Made by a program: the position numbers and the translations under genes. A stretch of 64,000 bases of DNA from Microbacterium rhizomatis. Lineage in GTDB: Bacteria > Actinomycetota > Actinomycetes > Actinomycetales > Microbacteriaceae. Shown here piece after piece: positions 8,186-15,273 of this stretch (its first letter is position 1; every line of letters starts with the position of its first letter). Below the pieces are notes generated by a model. The model did not search any database and was not told the DNA's origin. It saw only the letters and a program-made list of their open reading frames with translations. The stretch spans positions 124,001 to 188,000 of the forward strand of contig NZ_VYSA01000003.1 of assembly GCF_008710745.1 (NCBI RefSeq). Direction: 5' to 3'.

Positions 8186-9189
8186 CGCGCACCTCGCAGG
8201 CGGGGATCGACGGCGGTGTAGAGGATGTCGAGCAGCGTCGAGACGACGACATAGACCAGGGCGGCCAGGAGCACGACCCCCAGCACGACCGGGACGTCCT
8301 TGTTCGTGACGGCCGAAAGGGTGACGGATCCGAGGCCGGGGCGCCCGAAGACCTGCTCGGTGATGACGGCGCCGCCGAGGAGCCCGCCCACGAGGGCGCC
8401 CGCGATCGTCATTCCGGGCAGCATCGCGTGACGCAGAGCGTGGCGCCAGATCACGAGCGTCTCGCGTACACCGCGTGCGCGCACCGAGACGATGAACGGC
8501 TCGTCCATCGTGCGCTGCATGGCTTCGCGCAGCACCTGGCTCAAAAGGCCGGCGGCGGGAAGGGCGAGGGCGATCGTGGGCAGGACGAGCGATTGGATGC
8601 CGTTGCCGCCCGCGACGGGGAAGAGCTTGAGTGCGAACGAGAACACCATCAGCAGGAGCAGACCCGACCAGAAGACCGGGATCGACACGAAGATGAGCTC
8701 GACCGTCGACAGCGACGCCCGGAGCCGCGGGCGACGACCGACCGTGAGCGTCGACAGGACGATCGCGAGGATCACGGCGAGCACTCCGGCAGCCACCGCC
8801 AGCGTGATCGTCGGGAGGATCTGATCGCCGATCACGCCGAGCACGGGCTGGCGCTGCACGTAGGACGTGCCGAGGTCGCCGACCGCGAGGCGCCCGAGGA
8901 AGGCGAGGTACTGATCCCACGCCGAGAGGTTCAGGTGCCACTCCGCGATGAGCGCCTCGCGCAGTGCGGGATCGTTGAGGTCTCCGGCGAGGATGTCGAC
9001 GACCGAGCCGGGGACGAGCTGGAGAGTCCAGAAAGCGAGCGTCGCCGCCGCCCAGAGAACGACGATGCCCGACGCGATCCGTGTGACGAGGCGTCGCACG
9101 AACGGGTGGCGGCCACGCACGGCCGTCCTTCCCTCCCCCGATGCGGGGGAGGGAAGGACGTCGTTCGCCTGGATGGCGGCTGATGTCAC
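8182..9189 (-). CDS. Peptide-type ABC importer permease (DppB-like)
   Basis: The 335-residue protein matches DppB/OppB: an N-terminal membrane anchor (GIVVLWAAATLAFWTLQLVPG), the DPALREALIAEWHLNLSAWDQ region, GDLGTSYVQRQPV and an EAA loop around VRARGVRETLVIWRHALRH. The longest frame starts at GTG 9189, overlapping the binding-protein stop. The first 23 codons then encode a perfect hairpin that does not resemble a permease N-terminus. A GTG at 9120, just past the hairpin, starting VRGRHPFVRRLVTRIASG, is an equally credible start and would leave the hairpin intergenic. No clear Shine-Dalgarno distinguishes them. Confidence 0.9.
   Translation of the reverse strand: MTSAAIQANDVLPSPASGEGRTAVRGRHPFVRRLVTRIASGIVVLWAAATLAFWTLQLVPGSVVDILAGDLNDPALREALIAEWHLNLSAWDQYLAFLGRLAVGDLGTSYVQRQPVLGVIGDQILPTITLAVAAGVLAVILAIVLSTLTVGRRPRLRASLSTVELIFVSIPVFWSGLLLLMVFSFALKLFPVAGGNGIQSLVLPTIALALPAAGLLSQVLREAMQRTMDEPFIVSVRARGVRETLVIWRHALRHAMLPGMTIAGALVGGLLGGAVITEQVFGRPGLGSVTLSAVTNKDVPVVLGVVLLAALVYVVVSTLLDILYTAVDPRLRGAR
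9124..9160 (-). promoter_or_regulatory. Perfect hairpin (16-bp stem, 5-nt loop) at the binding-protein/permease junction
   Basis: Arms 9124-9139 and 9145-9160 are exact reverse complements around the loop GATGC. No U-tract follows, so a simple intrinsic terminator is unlikely. The position, directly after the substrate-binding-protein gene and before the permease, is where other ABC operons carry mRNA-stabilising or attenuating hairpins that let the binding protein be made in excess. Confidence 0.85.
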
Positions 9190-10847
9190 GGCTGGATCCA
9201 GATGTCGTACGAGCTCGCCGGCGAGTCCAGCTGCGGCTCGAACGAGATGCCGCCGACGGTGCTCTTGGCCGCCACGGTGTACACCGGGTGGTAGAGCGGG
9301 ATGTAGCGGGCGTCCCCGACGACGGATGCCTGAACAGCATCCAATGCCTTCTTGCGGGCGACGGGGTCGATCGTCGCCCGGCTCTCCGCGACGAGCGCGT
9401 CGAGGTCGGCGGTGACGTCCGTGGCCTTGGCGTAGAGGAACCCGCTGCTGGTGAAGATGCTGCGGAACAGGTTCGACGGGTCGGCGGTCGGGAGCGTGTT
9501 CGGGTATACCGTCCACGTCTGGCTCGCGAGTGCGTCCGAGAAGGCCGCGCCGGTGATGATCTGCACGTCGAGGTTCAGGCCGATGTTCTCCTTGAGCTTG
9601 GCCTTGATGCCCTGCAGCAGCACGTCGCGCTCGTCGCGGACGTACGGCTCGGGGTAGCCGACGACGATCGTGAGGCGCTCGCCGTCCTTCGTGCGGTAGC
9701 CGTCGCTGTCGCGGCCGGTCCAGCCGGCCTCGTCCAGCAGTTTGTTCGCGCCGTCGACGTCATTGCCCCACGTGCCGACGAGGTCCTTGTCGAAGTACGG
9801 GCTGTCGGGCCCGACGCTCGAGTAGGCGCGCTGGACGGTGCCCTGGTACTGGCCCTGGATGAGCGCGTCGAGGTCGAAGCCGTCACGCAGCGCCTGGCGT
9901 ACGCGTACGTCGTTCGCGGGCGCGATCCTCGTGTTGATGTTGAGGCTGAACGCCGTGCCGGTCGTCGGGCCGGTGAGGTACTGGAAGCCGTCGACGTCCT
10001 TGAACAGCGACGTGTCGGTGACCTGGACGTTCTCGATGATGTCGACCTGGCCGGCCGACAGCGCGCCCGAGCGGACGGTCGCCTCCGGCAGGTAGCGGTA
10101 CGTCACGGTGTCGAGATACGCGGGCCCCTGGTGCTGTGCGTAACCGGGCGCCCAGTCGTAGTCGGCGCGCTTGGCGAACGAGATCTCCTGGCCGGCCTTC
10201 CAGTCGGCGACGGTGAACGGACCGGTGCCGACGAGGTCGGCGGTGGGCTGGCACAGGTCGCCGGAGGCCGCGAGTGAGGCGGGGGCGAGGATCGCGGCGC
10301 CGATCGAGGCGACGGAGTCGAGGAACGCCGCGTCGGGCTGCTTGAGGGTGACGACGAGTGTCGTGTCGTCGGTCGCTTCGGACGAGGCGTACGCGACGAA
10401 GCCGGTGCGCGCATTGAGCGTCGAATCGGCGGCCACGAATCGGTCGTAGTTCTCTTTGACGATGGATGCCGTCAGGGGCGTGCCGTCCGAGAAGGTCACG
10501 TCGTCGCGCAGTGTGAAGGTGTAGACCGTCTCGTCGTCCGAGATCGTCCACGACTTCGCGAGCCAGGGCGTGTACTCGCCGGACGTGTCTTTCCCGACGA
10601 GGGATTCGGCGAAGTTGCGGATGATCGGGTACGAGTTCTGCTGGCCCGAGCGCTGCGGGTTGTAGCAGACGGGCTCGACGCTCACGCCCCACGTGACGGT
10701 TCCGCCCGCCACGGGAGTGGCGGCGGACGACGCGCCCGGGTCGGCGGAGCCGCCGGTCGCGCAACCGGCGAGGGCGAGCGCGGCGGCCACGGCGAGTGCC
10801 GCAGCGCTGAGGTGGCGGCGGCGCCGCGACGGGGTCTGGAAGGTCAT
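9186..10847 (-). CDS. Peptide-type ABC importer, substrate-binding lipoprotein (family 5)
   Basis: The 553-residue protein begins with a twin-arginine-rich n-region, a hydrophobic stretch and the lipobox LALAGC. It is therefore a lipid-anchored extracytoplasmic receptor. The mature part is SBP_bac_5: an AGGTVTWGVSVEP start, the YTPWLAKSWTISDDETVYTF motif, LRDDVTFSDGTPLTA and NINTRIAPANDVRVRQALRDG. These are typical of DppA/OppA relatives of this length. It is the first transporter gene after the SsuD-like monooxygenase, 40 bp away. A hairpin separates it from the permease genes. The ligand is not deducible; the operon suggests a sulfur- or nitrogen-containing organic compound. Confidence 0.92.
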   Translation of the reverse strand: MTFQTPSRRRRHLSAAALAVAAALALAGCATGGSADPGASSAATPVAGGTVTWGVSVEPVCYNPQRSGQQNSYPIIRNFAESLVGKDTSGEYTPWLAKSWTISDDETVYTFTLRDDVTFSDGTPLTASIVKENYDRFVAADSTLNARTGFVAYASSEATDDTTLVVTLKQPDAAFLDSVASIGAAILAPASLAASGDLCQPTADLVGTGPFTVADWKAGQEISFAKRADYDWAPGYAQHQGPAYLDTVTYRYLPEATVRSGALSAGQVDIIENVQVTDTSLFKDVDGFQYLTGPTTGTAFSLNINTRIAPANDVRVRQALRDGFDLDALIQGQYQGTVQRAYSSVGPDSPYFDKDLVGTWGNDVDGANKLLDEAGWTGRDSDGYRTKDGERLTIVVGYPEPYVRDERDVLLQGIKAKLKENIGLNLDVQIITGAAFSDALASQTWTVYPNTLPTADPSNLFRSIFTSSGFLYAKATDVTADLDALVAESRATIDPVARKKALDAVQASVVGDARYIPLYHPVYTVAAKSTVGGISFEPQLDSPASSYDIWIQP

Positions 10848-10887
10848 TGCAGTTCTCTCTTGTCGTTCGGTTGGTGGAGGGGGTGCC

Positions 10888-12057
10888 TCACGCGTCCACG
10901 GGGACGCGCGATTCTGTGCGGCGGGAAAGGGCAGTGCGGGACAGGGCGCCGACGAGTCCATCGGCGACCCACCGGGTCTCTTCGAGGTTGGGGAAGCCGG
11001 AGACGATGAACTCCGAGATCCCGACCCGCGCGTATTCGGCGAACCGGTCGGCGACGTGGTCGAAACCGCCCACGAATCCGAGCGCGGGACCGCCGGCGAC
11101 GAGCCCGAAGCCGCCCCAGACGTTCGGCGCGATCCAGAGCGAGTCGGGGCGCCGCAGGTCGGCATCGTTCAGATGGGCCTGGCCGCGCTGCTGACCCACC
11201 GACTGACGCGAGAGGAGCTGAGTGCGCGACTGCGCGAGCTGCTCAGGGGTCGCGCCGTCCAGGAGGGCGAGGGCCGCGCGCTCGGCCTCGGCGTCGGTGT
11301 CGCGTACGAGGATCCATGAGCGTACGCCGAACCGCACGGTGCGGCCCTGGGCGGCGGCGAGGGAGCGGATCCACTCCACCTTCTCAGCGAGCTGGTCGAG
11401 CGGCTCGAGCCACGACAGGTACACGTCGGCATGCGCCGCAGCCACGGTCCCGGCGTACTCCGACGAGCCGCCGAACCACACTTCGGGTGCAGGCGGGAGG
11501 CCGTCGCCGCTGCGAGGACGCGCGAGCTTTCCGTCGCGGACCCTGTAGTGGCGACCGTCGCGGTTCACCGTCTCGCCCCGGAAGAGCGCGCCGTAGATGT
11601 CGAGGAACTCGCCCGTGCGGGCGTACTGGTCTTCCTTGTCGCCGAAGTCTCCGTGCAGCCACGCCTCGGCGCCCGGTTCTCCGGTGACGACGTTCAGGGC
11701 GAGCCGGTCGCCGGAGAGTCGCTGCAGGGTCGCCGCGCGGTGCGCCGCGTACGCCGGGGTCGTGGTGCGCGGGTGCTGCGCGACCAGGAAGCGGAGGTCG
11801 CGGGTCACCCCGGCCAGCGCTGCAGCCACGATCCAGGGATCCTCGCAGTACGACCCGGTCGGAATGAGCACCGAGTCGAAGCCCGCCTCCTCGACGGCGA
11901 GGGCGACCTGCGTCAGATACGAGAGCGAGGGGCGGCGGAACGGCGCACCGGCCGGCTCGCCGTCGACCGGGTACACGTTGGTGCCCCCGCGCAGCGTGTC
12001 ACGCGACTCTCCGGCGGTCGGCAGGTACCAGTGCAGTCCGAGGCTGCTCGTGCTCAT
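10888..12057 (-). CDS. LLM-class flavin monooxygenase, SsuD/alkanesulfonate-type
   Basis: The 389-residue protein starts MSTSSLGLHWYLPTAGESRD and shows SsuD-family features: FDSVLIPTGSYCEDPW, FLVAQHPRTTTPAYAAH, RLALNVVTGEPGAE and WFGGSSEYAGTVAA. SsuD enzymes use FMNH2 and O2 to cleave C-S bonds of alkanesulfonates. In Bacillus the related YtmO (CmoO) takes part in breakdown of N-acetyl-S-alkylcysteines. It is the first gene of the long minus-strand operon and probably marks its purpose as scavenging. No flavin reductase gene is visible in the window. The exact substrate is unknown. Confidence 0.88.
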   Translation of the reverse strand: MSTSSLGLHWYLPTAGESRDTLRGGTNVYPVDGEPAGAPFRRPSLSYLTQVALAVEEAGFDSVLIPTGSYCEDPWIVAAALAGVTRDLRFLVAQHPRTTTPAYAAHRAATLQRLSGDRLALNVVTGEPGAEAWLHGDFGDKEDQYARTGEFLDIYGALFRGETVNRDGRHYRVRDGKLARPRSGDGLPPAPEVWFGGSSEYAGTVAAAHADVYLSWLEPLDQLAEKVEWIRSLAAAQGRTVRFGVRSWILVRDTDAEAERAALALLDGATPEQLAQSRTQLLSRQSVGQQRGQAHLNDADLRRPDSLWIAPNVWGGFGLVAGGPALGFVGGFDHVADRFAEYARVGISEFIVSGFPNLEETRWVADGLVGALSRTALSRRTESRVPVDA

Positions 12058-12260
12058 CGCTAGGGGTCTTCCGCGCCGGGTGATGGATCAGGACGAGATC
12101 CAGGCTCGCCGCTTCGCCGAGCGCGCGGCGGCCGGCACGTCACCGCCGGTCATGGACCGTCACGCGGGTTCACGCGGCAACACAATTCGTCACACGCCCG
12201 TGCGCCGGGCCGGATTGCACGACCCCCGGGCCGCCCGTCAAGGCACCGGGATACTCCGGG
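12058..12260 (-). promoter_or_regulatory. Presumed promoter region of the monooxygenase/ABC operon
   Basis: These 203 bases lie between the M20 amidohydrolase stop and the SsuD-like start. On the minus strand a TTGACG hexamer (12241-12236) is followed 17 bases later only by a poor -10 (GCAATC). No GlnR-type box or clear operator is recognised. Confidence 0.35.
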
Positions 12261-13475
12261 TCAGCCCAGGAATTCCTTCGCGGCCACGACGAGTGCATCG
12301 ATGCCGCGGCTGAGCGTCGGCTGCAGCACCGGGGCGAAGAACGGGGAGTGGTTGGTCGGCACGTCGCGGTCGAGGGTGCCGGCGGCCGCAGCATCCGCGA
12401 ATCTCTGCGGATCCACCCCACCCCAGAACCAGTACACGAGCGGCACTCCGGCTTCGCGCGCGAACCACGACACGTCTTCACTGCCGGTGAACATGCCGGG
12501 GTCGACCACGGAGCCGTCGCCGAACGCGCTCTCGAAAGCCGCAGTCAGGCGGGCCGTCGCGGCCGCATCGTTGATCGTGGGCGGCAGGGTGTGGTCGGTG
12601 ACGATCTCGGGCTGGCGTTCGGCCCCGGATGCCGCGGCCTCCGCCCGCACGACGCGCTCCACCTTCTCGAGCACGCGTGCGCGGGCCGCGTCGTCGGGAT
12701 AGCGGAGGCTCAGTTCGAGCTTCGCCTCGGCGGGGATGATGTTGTTCTTGAGCCCGGCGTGGATCGAACCGACGGTGACGACCGCCACATCGCGGGGGTC
12801 GACCTCGCGCGAGACGATGGTCTGCAGCCGCATCACGGTCGCGGCGGCCATCACAACCGGATCGATCGTCGAATGCGGGCGCGAGCCGTGCCCGCCGCGG
12901 CCGAAGAGCGTCACCGTGAGGCCGTCGGATGCGGCCATCTGCGTGCCGGGGCGCACCCCGATCACGCCGGCGGGGAGTGGAGTGACGTGCTGGCCGAGCA
13001 CGATGTCGGGGCGGGAGAAGCGGTCGAGCACGCCGTCGGCGATCATGGCCTGGGCTCCGGCGCCGTACTCCTCGGCGGGCTGGAAGACGACGACGATCGT
13101 GCCCGACCATTCGTCCTTCGTGTGCACGAGCTTCTCGAGGGCTCCGAGCATCGCGGTCACGTGCATGTCGTGCCCGCACGCGTGCATCACCGGCACGTCG
13201 TTGCCTGCGGGGTCGGTGCCGCGCGCCGTGCTCGCGTACTCGAGGCCCGTCTGCTCGTGGACGGGGAGCGCATCCATGTCGGCGCGCAGCCACACCGTCG
13301 GTCCGTCACCGTTGCGGATCACCGCGGCGATGCCCGTCTTGCCGATGCCCTCTTCGAACTCGATGCCGAGTTCCGCCAGGGTCGCGGCGATGACGCCCGC
13401 GGTGCGCGTCTCCTGGAACGAAAGCTCGGGATGCCGATGCAGGTCGATGTAGAGCGCTTCGAGGTCGATCGTCAT
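12261..13475 (-). CDS. M20-family amidohydrolase / N-acyl-amino-acid deacylase
   Basis: The 404-residue protein is an M20D peptidase-family metal-dependent amidohydrolase (hippurate / IAA-amino-acid hydrolase type). It shows LHRHPELSFQETRTAG at the N-terminus, WLRADMDALPV, the metal-cysteine/histidine motif MHACGHDMHVTAMLG, the acidic pair in FQPAEEYGAGAQ, and GRGGHGSRPHSTIDP in the dimerisation lid. Close relatives in Bacillus (YxeP/SndA) remove the N-acetyl group from cysteine derivatives. A leaderless promoter hexamer TAGGCT lies 6 nt before the ATG, so it is transcribed separately from, but in the same direction as, the downstream operon. A deacylase role completing an acetylate-oxygenate-deacetylate route is inferred from context. 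Confidence 0.88.
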   Translation of the reverse strand: MTIDLEALYIDLHRHPELSFQETRTAGVIAATLAELGIEFEEGIGKTGIAAVIRNGDGPTVWLRADMDALPVHEQTGLEYASTARGTDPAGNDVPVMHACGHDMHVTAMLGALEKLVHTKDEWSGTIVVVFQPAEEYGAGAQAMIADGVLDRFSRPDIVLGQHVTPLPAGVIGVRPGTQMAASDGLTVTLFGRGGHGSRPHSTIDPVVMAAATVMRLQTIVSREVDPRDVAVVTVGSIHAGLKNNIIPAEAKLELSLRYPDDAARARVLEKVERVVRAEAAASGAERQPEIVTDHTLPPTINDAAATARLTAAFESAFGDGSVVDPGMFTGSEDVSWFAREAGVPLVYWFWGGVDPQRFADAAAAGTLDRDVPTNHSPFFAPVLQPTLSRGIDALVVAAKEFLG

Positions 13476-13481
13476 GCCCCG

Positions 13482-13487
13482 AGCCTA
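13482..13487 (-). promoter_or_regulatory. Leaderless promoter -10 (TAGGCT) of the M20 amidohydrolase
   Basis: TAGGCT on the minus strand is followed by exactly 6 bases and the ATG at 13475, the actinobacterial leaderless geometry. No clear -35 was seen. Confidence 0.6.
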
Positions 13488-13598
13488 CTTGCGCTCCGTC
13501 TCGGGTCGGGGGTCATCTGACCTCAGGCGTATGCCCGGCCGAAGAAGTGCCGTGCATGTCGGAGAAGCAGTGCACGCTGACTGAATGGTCGAGGAATA

Positions 13599-14060
13599 AT
13601 GGATACTATGAACCGCGGTGGATCGACCTTCCTCTTCTTCCTCGTCGTCGTAGCTCTGGTCGTTTCCGCATTCGTGGAGGTGTGGGTTCTTCCGACGACG
13701 ATCAGCCGCGTGGTGGAGGCCTTTCCCGAGGTGAGTCGCCTTTCCCTGCCAGCTGCGGTATGGGGAATCGCGGCGATCACGTGTCTCCAGGGCGCCGCGG
13801 TCACATGGCTCACCCTCCTTTACGAAACGCGCGGAGGGTCGGCGCGATCGAGGGGCGGTCGCACCGGATTGAAGGTCATCGCAGGCTTCCTATGCGCCTT
13901 CGCTGTTCTTACCGCGGTCGCGCTCGTCGCGCTTGTGGCGCTCGGATTCGCCTCGCCGGGCGTGATGATCGCCCTTCTCGTGTTGGGGCTTGCCGCGGTG
14001 GTCACCACGGTATGCCTCCTGCTCAGCCTCGCGGCGAGATCACAAGTGCGGAAGATCTAG
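13599..14060 (+). CDS. Small four-helix membrane protein (DUF2975-like)
   Basis: The 153-residue protein has four hydrophobic segments: about 9-29 (FLFFLVVVALVVSAFVEVWV), 50-72, 92-114 and 120-143. A short basic tail ends QVRKI. Layout and length resemble the DUF2975 group of Gram-positive membrane proteins, which often sit next to a small Cro-type regulator; none is present here. GAGGA at 13591-13595 is close to the chosen ATG, and an ATG at 13608 is an alternative. It lies alone between divergent genes at the start of a lower-GC patch. The function is unknown. Confidence 0.65.
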   Translation: MDTMNRGGSTFLFFLVVVALVVSAFVEVWVLPTTISRVVEAFPEVSRLSLPAAVWGIAAITCLQGAAVTWLTLLYETRGGSARSRGGRTGLKVIAGFLCAFAVLTAVALVALVALGFASPGVMIALLVLGLAAVVTTVCLLLSLAARSQVRKI

Positions 14061-14103
14061 CGCGGCGCAGCGGAAGAGAGTTCATTGCAGCGGACGGAGG
14101 CGA

Positions 14104-14655
14104 TCACAAGTTCGGGTCGACGCGAGCCGTCGAGATGTTGAAGATTGTCGGCGGAGCGACGGGATCGAGTGTGTCGTTCATCGATCCAGTAACCTCTCGG
14201 CCAGCCACCCAGCTTCCGTTCGCAAAAGACGCATCGGAGCAGAAATTCGAGGTGAGACGGACCCCTCCCCGACTCCACCAGAAGCAAACTTGCACGATCC
14301 GTTGACCTCCGGAAACGTTGGCACCGGCCTTGCCGTGCCCGACATATCCCAACTGGACGACCTCCTCGGCGTACGCGAAGCTGCTGCCCTCCACCCATTG
14401 AGGTGAAATGACTCCGTCCGTCGGCGGATCCGTGTAGTACGTCGTGCCAACGCGCCCGCCGCCTGACGCCATCTCGAACGACTCCGTGGTGATGGTGAGA
14501 CCGTCGTCAGCGTCGAGTCGCTGGCCATCGACCATCAGCGCGTCCGGGATCGGCCCGTTGTCGGCAGCATCGGCGCCGCCGCCACTCAAACCGACACCGC
14601 ACACCAGAGTGGCACCGATCGCGATAGCCGTGAGGGTCCGCAGTGGATCTGCCAT
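14104..14655 (-). CDS. Secreted hypothetical protein
   Basis: The 183-residue protein starts with a Sec-type signal peptide (LRTLTAIAIGATLVCGVGLS, probable cleavage after ADA near residue 31). The mature domain of about 150 residues is rich in Gly, Ser, Thr and aromatic residues (TTYYTDPP, VQVCFWWSRGG, TSNFCSDASF). Two cysteines, in VQVCFWW and SNFCSDA, could form a disulfide. GGAG lies about 6 nt before the ATG. Base composition around the gene is clearly lower in GC than the flanks, and codons such as AAA, ATA and TTG appear. This suggests recent acquisition. I do not recognise the family. Confidence 0.6.
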   Translation of the reverse strand: MADPLRTLTAIAIGATLVCGVGLSGGGADAADNGPIPDALMVDGQRLDADDGLTITTESFEMASGGGRVGTTYYTDPPTDGVISPQWVEGSSFAYAEEVVQLGYVGHGKAGANVSGGQRIVQVCFWWSRGGVRLTSNFCSDASFANGSWVAGREVTGSMNDTLDPVAPPTIFNISTARVDPNL

Positions 14656-14940
14656 TTTTGCTCCATCCAGTCCAATGTGTGTGCCAGTTGCAGCTGACGT
14701 CGGGCGCGTCCCGCTTTTCGATTGACCCTCATAACCCTTACTGCCACTGTTCTAGAATCCGATATTTCCAAATACATAGCAAGTATTGTGAAATGAGCGT
14801 CCGGAGCAGCGCTCGACAGCCAAACACCCCGAACGCGATCAGTGTGAGTGACTTCTGAAGGCGTGGCGCGGATGGACCGCCACAGGGTGGGTGGCTTAGG
14901 GGCGGATCGCTACGCGTCGGTGTATCGACCGCAGCGTGGG
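14656..14940. other. Low-GC gene-free stretch
   Basis: These 285 bases contain the lowest-GC part of the window (around 14740-14800, with runs such as CCAAATACATAGCAAGTATT). No credible gene was found. The part next to 14655 presumably carries the promoter of the secreted protein. Confidence 0.5.
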
Positions 14941-15168
14941 TTATGACTCGTTCTGCCCGAACCGCCATACGCCGATCCCGATCGCGGCGATCAGCAGCAC
15001 AGTGAGCACCGGAGCGACTGTCCCCCAGATCAGCTCCTCGACGGGTCTGGGAGCGAGAACCGCGGAGACGGCGATCACGGCCGCGCATGCGAGGGCGACG
15101 GTGGCAAGGGAAACCAGCAGTTGTCGTGTTCGGCGGGCGACTCTCGCCGCGTCGTCGGAGGTTGTCAT
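14941..15168 (-). CDS. Small two-helix membrane protein
   Basis: The 75-residue protein has two hydrophobic helices, about 19-39 (LLVSLATVALACAAVIAVSAV) and 47-67 (LIWGTVAPVLTVLLIAAIGI), with a basic N-terminus and a short WRFGQNES tail. ATG 15168 is the only good start. No family is recognised, and it stands alone in the orphan patch. The composition is compatible with a real membrane protein, but conservation cannot be judged. Confidence 0.5.
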   Translation of the reverse strand: MTTSDDAARVARRTRQLLVSLATVALACAAVIAVSAVLAPRPVEELIWGTVAPVLTVLLIAAIGIGVWRFGQNES

Positions 15169-15273
15169 GTGGTCATCCGCATCGATACGTGATCCAGGGT
15201 TCTGGGCCTTTTGACGACCATAATCGATGCTCTGTTCTTGGTGACTACTCTCCGAAGTGCGGCGCGCGGCCGG

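Noticed and set aside
9124..9160. Intrinsic terminator after the peptide-binding-protein gene
   Set aside because: The stem is perfect but no U-tract follows and the downstream permease has no other promoter.
7274..9340. Very long arginine-rich open frames extending upstream of the permease and ATPase genes
   Set aside because: They read antisense-like third frames of the neighbouring real genes; high GC leaves long stop-free shadows.
12058..12260. GlnR box before the monooxygenase operon
   Set aside because: No GTnAC-N6-GAAAC pair was found on the minus strand; the GTGAC sequences present lack the partner.
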